A stretch of 34,405 nucleotides of DNA from Alphaproteobacteria bacterium (GTDB lineage Bacteria; Pseudomonadota; Alphaproteobacteria; Rickettsiales; SXRF01): assembly GCA_020054105.1 (NCBI GenBank), contig JAGVLW010000080.1, positions 1-34,405 on the forward strand. Reading direction: 5' to 3'. The stretch's first letter is position 1; each line of letters opens with the position of its first letter. Position numbers and translations under genes: made by a program. Positions 32,594-34,405 of the stretch are shown piece after piece. The notes under the pieces are model-generated. The model ran no database searches. It worked only from the letters and a program-made list of their open reading frames with translations, and was not told the origin of the DNA.

Positions 32594-33420
32594 CCCTGTC
32601 CCGCCCCGCCATAGCGATAAGCAATCGCTGATTTGAGAAACAGCGTCACCAGCGCCAGCAGCGTCAGCAGCGACGCCACGGCGAAGGCCGCCACGAAATT
32701 ATACTCGTTATACAATATTTCCACATGCAGCGGTATCGTATTGGTCTGGCCCTTGATATGGCCCGACACCACCGACACGGCGCCGAACTCGCCCATGGCG
32801 CGCGCATTGCACAGCAGCACGCCGTAAAGCAATCCCCATTTGATGTTGGGCAGCGTCACGCTAAAAAACGTGCGCAACCCGCCGGCGCCGAGCATAATCG
32901 CCGCCTCTTCTTCACCGGAGCCTTGCTCCTCCATGAGCGGAATCAGCTCGCGCGCGACGAAGGGGAACGTCACGAATATCGTCGCGATCACCAGGCCCGG
33001 CAGCGCGAAAATAATCTGAATGTCGTGCTCGGCGAGCCACCGCCCCAGCATCGAATGCGCGCCGAACAGCAGCACATAGATCATGCCGGAAATCACCGGC
33101 GATACCGAAAACGGCAGCTCGATGAAGGTGATAAGCAGCCGCTTGCCGGTAAACTCGAACTTGGCGATCGCCCAGGAAGCGGCGATGCCGAACACGATAT
33201 TGCACGGCACGGCAATCGCCGCCACCAGCAAAGTAAGCTTGATCGCCGCCAGCGCATGCGGGTGCGAAAGCGCCTGGCCGTAGGCCACCGCGCCTTCGCG
33301 CAGCGCCTCGAAAAACACCACCGCCAGCGGCAGCGCCACCAGAATGCCCACGAATGCCGTCGCCAGCGCGATCAACGCTGCCCGCACCCAAAGCGGCTCG
33401 CCGATGGCCGACCTGCTCAT
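32590..33420 (-). CDS. cysW: Sulfate ABC transporter permease CysW
   Basis: A 276-residue inner-membrane permease with six hydrophobic segments. The '[38 protein letters not shown]' stretch is the EAA loop that contacts the ATPase. '[17 protein letters not shown]' is typical of CysW. It overlaps both cysT (33417-33420) and cysA (32590-32593) by 4 nt, so all three are co-translated. Confidence 0.93.
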   Translation of the reverse strand: MSRSAIGEPLWVRAALIALATAFVGILVALPLAVVFFEALREGAVAYGQALSHPHALAAIKLTLLVAAIAVPCNIVFGIAASWAIAKFEFTGKRLLITFIELPFSVSPVISGMIYVLLFGAHSMLGRWLAEHDIQIIFALPGLVIATIFVTFPFVARELIPLMEEQGSGEEEAAIMLGAGGLRTFFSVTLPNIKWGLLYGVLLCNARAMGEFGAVSVVSGHIKGQTNTIPLHVEILYNEYNFVAAFAVASLLTLLALVTLFLKSAIAYRYGGAGQG

Positions 33421-34253
33421 GCGAACGCCTCCTTGCCGGCCTGGCGCTGTTGCAGGCGGTTGATGACGAGCAGCAGAATGAACGAGGCCACCAGCATCAC
33501 GCAGGCAATCGCCGCCGCCGCCGCATAATCATATTGCTCGAGCTTGATGACGATCATCAGCGGCACGATCTCGGAGACGCCCGGAATATTGCCGGCGATG
33601 AAAATCACCGAGCCGTATTCGCCCAGGCCGCGCGCGAACGCCATGGCGAAGCCGGTCAGCAGCGCCGGAAAAATGCTCGGCATGATGACGAGCCAAAAAG
33701 TCTGCCAACGGCTGGCGCCCAGGCTGATGGCCGCCTCCTCCAATTCCTTTTCCATATCCTGCAGCACCGGCTGCACCGTGCGCACCACGAACGGCAGCCC
33801 GACGAAAATCAGCGCTACCCAAATACCCAGCGGCGTAAACGCGACCTGGACGCCCAGCGGATCGAGATATTTTCCCAGCCAGCCCTGCGGTGCATACAGC
33901 GCCGACAGCGCAATACCGGCCACCGCCGTCGGCAAGGCAAACGGCAGATCGACCAGCGCGTCGATCAGTTTTTTGCCAAAAAAGCGGTAGCGCGCCAGCA
34001 CCCAGGCCAGCAGCAGGCCGAACACGATATTCACCAGCGCGGCGGCGAAAGCAATCCCGAAACTGACTTTATAGGCGTGCAGCACGCGCGCATCGGTCAC
34101 CGCCCGCCAGAAATCGGCAGCGCTCAACTGCGCGGCCTGCATGAACAATCCCGCCAGCGGAACGATCACCACCAGCGCCAGATAAAATAGCGTAAACCCC
34201 ATGCAGACGCCAAAGCCGGGAATGATGCTGCGTTTTTTCAGGCTGCTTAGCAC
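33417..34253 (-). CDS. cysT: Sulfate ABC transporter permease CysT (CysU)
   Basis: A 278-residue permease partner of CysW with six membrane helices and the EAA loop 'ELEEAAISLGASRWQTFWLVIMPSI'. 'ARGLGEYGSVIFIAGNIPG' is typical of CysT. I choose the GTG at 34253, which overlaps the recJ stop (GTGCTAA) and has GAGG 10 nt upstream. An upstream ATG at 34301 would place 16 codons inside recJ. No substrate-binding protein gene (cysP or sbp) is beside it; none is in the window. Confidence 0.88.
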   Translation of the reverse strand: MLSSLKKRSIIPGFGVCMGFTLFYLALVVIVPLAGLFMQAAQLSAADFWRAVTDARVLHAYKVSFGIAFAAALVNIVFGLLLAWVLARYRFFGKKLIDALVDLPFALPTAVAGIALSALYAPQGWLGKYLDPLGVQVAFTPLGIWVALIFVGLPFVVRTVQPVLQDMEKELEEAAISLGASRWQTFWLVIMPSIFPALLTGFAMAFARGLGEYGSVIFIAGNIPGVSEIVPLMIVIKLEQYDYAAAAAIACVMLVASFILLLVINRLQQRQAGKEAFA

Positions 34254-34405
34254 GCGCTCACATCCTCTATCGTCATATCGGCGCTGCGCCTGCCGTTCCA
34301 TTCATTGATGCGCAGCTGTCCGGCGACATGCAAGGTTTGCCCGCGCGTCGAAAGCAGCGCATCGCCAAGCGGCGTGCCGACGCAGCGAAACGCAATCGCC
34401 GAAAG
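34247..34405 (-). CDS. recJ: Single-stranded-DNA exonuclease RecJ, C-terminal fragment
   Basis: The last 52 codons of a gene cut by the window edge: 'AIAFRCVGTPLGDALLST' followed by 'LHVAGQLRINEWNGRR' and 'TIEDVSAC' is the OB-fold end of RecJ ('...LAG.L..N.W.G...QL.IED'). RecJ is the 5'-3' exonuclease in recombination and repair. The stop overlaps the cysT start. Identification rests on the C-terminus only. Confidence 0.8.
   Translation of the reverse strand, partial: LSAIAFRCVGTPLGDALLSTRGQTLHVAGQLRINEWNGRRSADMTIEDVSAC

Overview
The window reads as chromosome from an alphaproteobacterium whose order I cannot fix. Evidence: an aa3-type cytochrome oxidase cluster in the alphaproteobacterial order (ctaC, ctaD, ctaB, small membrane proteins, ctaG, ctaE, DUF983 gene), an lgt-midA-pgeF run, a fused coaBC next to dut, a malic enzyme with a phosphotransacetylase-like tail, and GC-rich coding DNA. 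No rRNA, tRNA or CRISPR array was seen.

Layout. 168-7813: housekeeping genes, mostly minus strand (SH3 protein, MoeB/ThiF-like E1 enzyme, cysK, dut, an unknown gene, coaBC, mutS), plus a plus-strand membrane protein at 1532. 7879-9489: three tandem plus-strand genes of unknown function sharing a Gly/Arg C-terminal tail. 9659-13897: malic enzyme, a RelE/ParE-type toxin-antitoxin pair, an arginase-family protein and an unknown protein. 14000-21986: the cytochrome oxidase cluster on the minus strand, interrupted by a duplicated-HTH gene, a second toxin-antitoxin pair and a segment flanked by a duplicated piece of the 5' end of ctaB. 22140-23617: an accessory island with a lipoprotein gene behind a structured leader and an AT-rich NYN-domain nuclease gene with a palindromic operator and an attenuator-like hairpin. 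23658-28876: tldD, two small unknown genes, lgt, midA, pgeF. 28953-29746: three small secreted proteins, two of them cysteine-rich paralogues. 29871-34405: ilvE, pgsA, the sulfate transporter genes cysA/cysW/cysT, and the 3' end of recJ.

The most striking non-gene signal is a class of intergenic hairpins built from tandem 7-base words (8-base at one locus), with a reverse-complement array as the other arm. They occur at eight places, usually touching a stop or start codon. The word differs from place to place (two loci share one) while the architecture is constant. At least one has altered a protein end (ctaG runs 48 codons past its expected end). Separate, better-known classes of palindromic elements are translated inside mutS, lgt and midA. 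Together they suggest a genome permissive to small palindromic insertions.

Best candidates for undescribed systems: the Gly/Arg-tailed gene trio (7879-9489), the secreted Cys-rich trio (28953-29746), the heptamer hairpins, and the lipoprotein/NYN island with its two divergent control regions (22140-23617).
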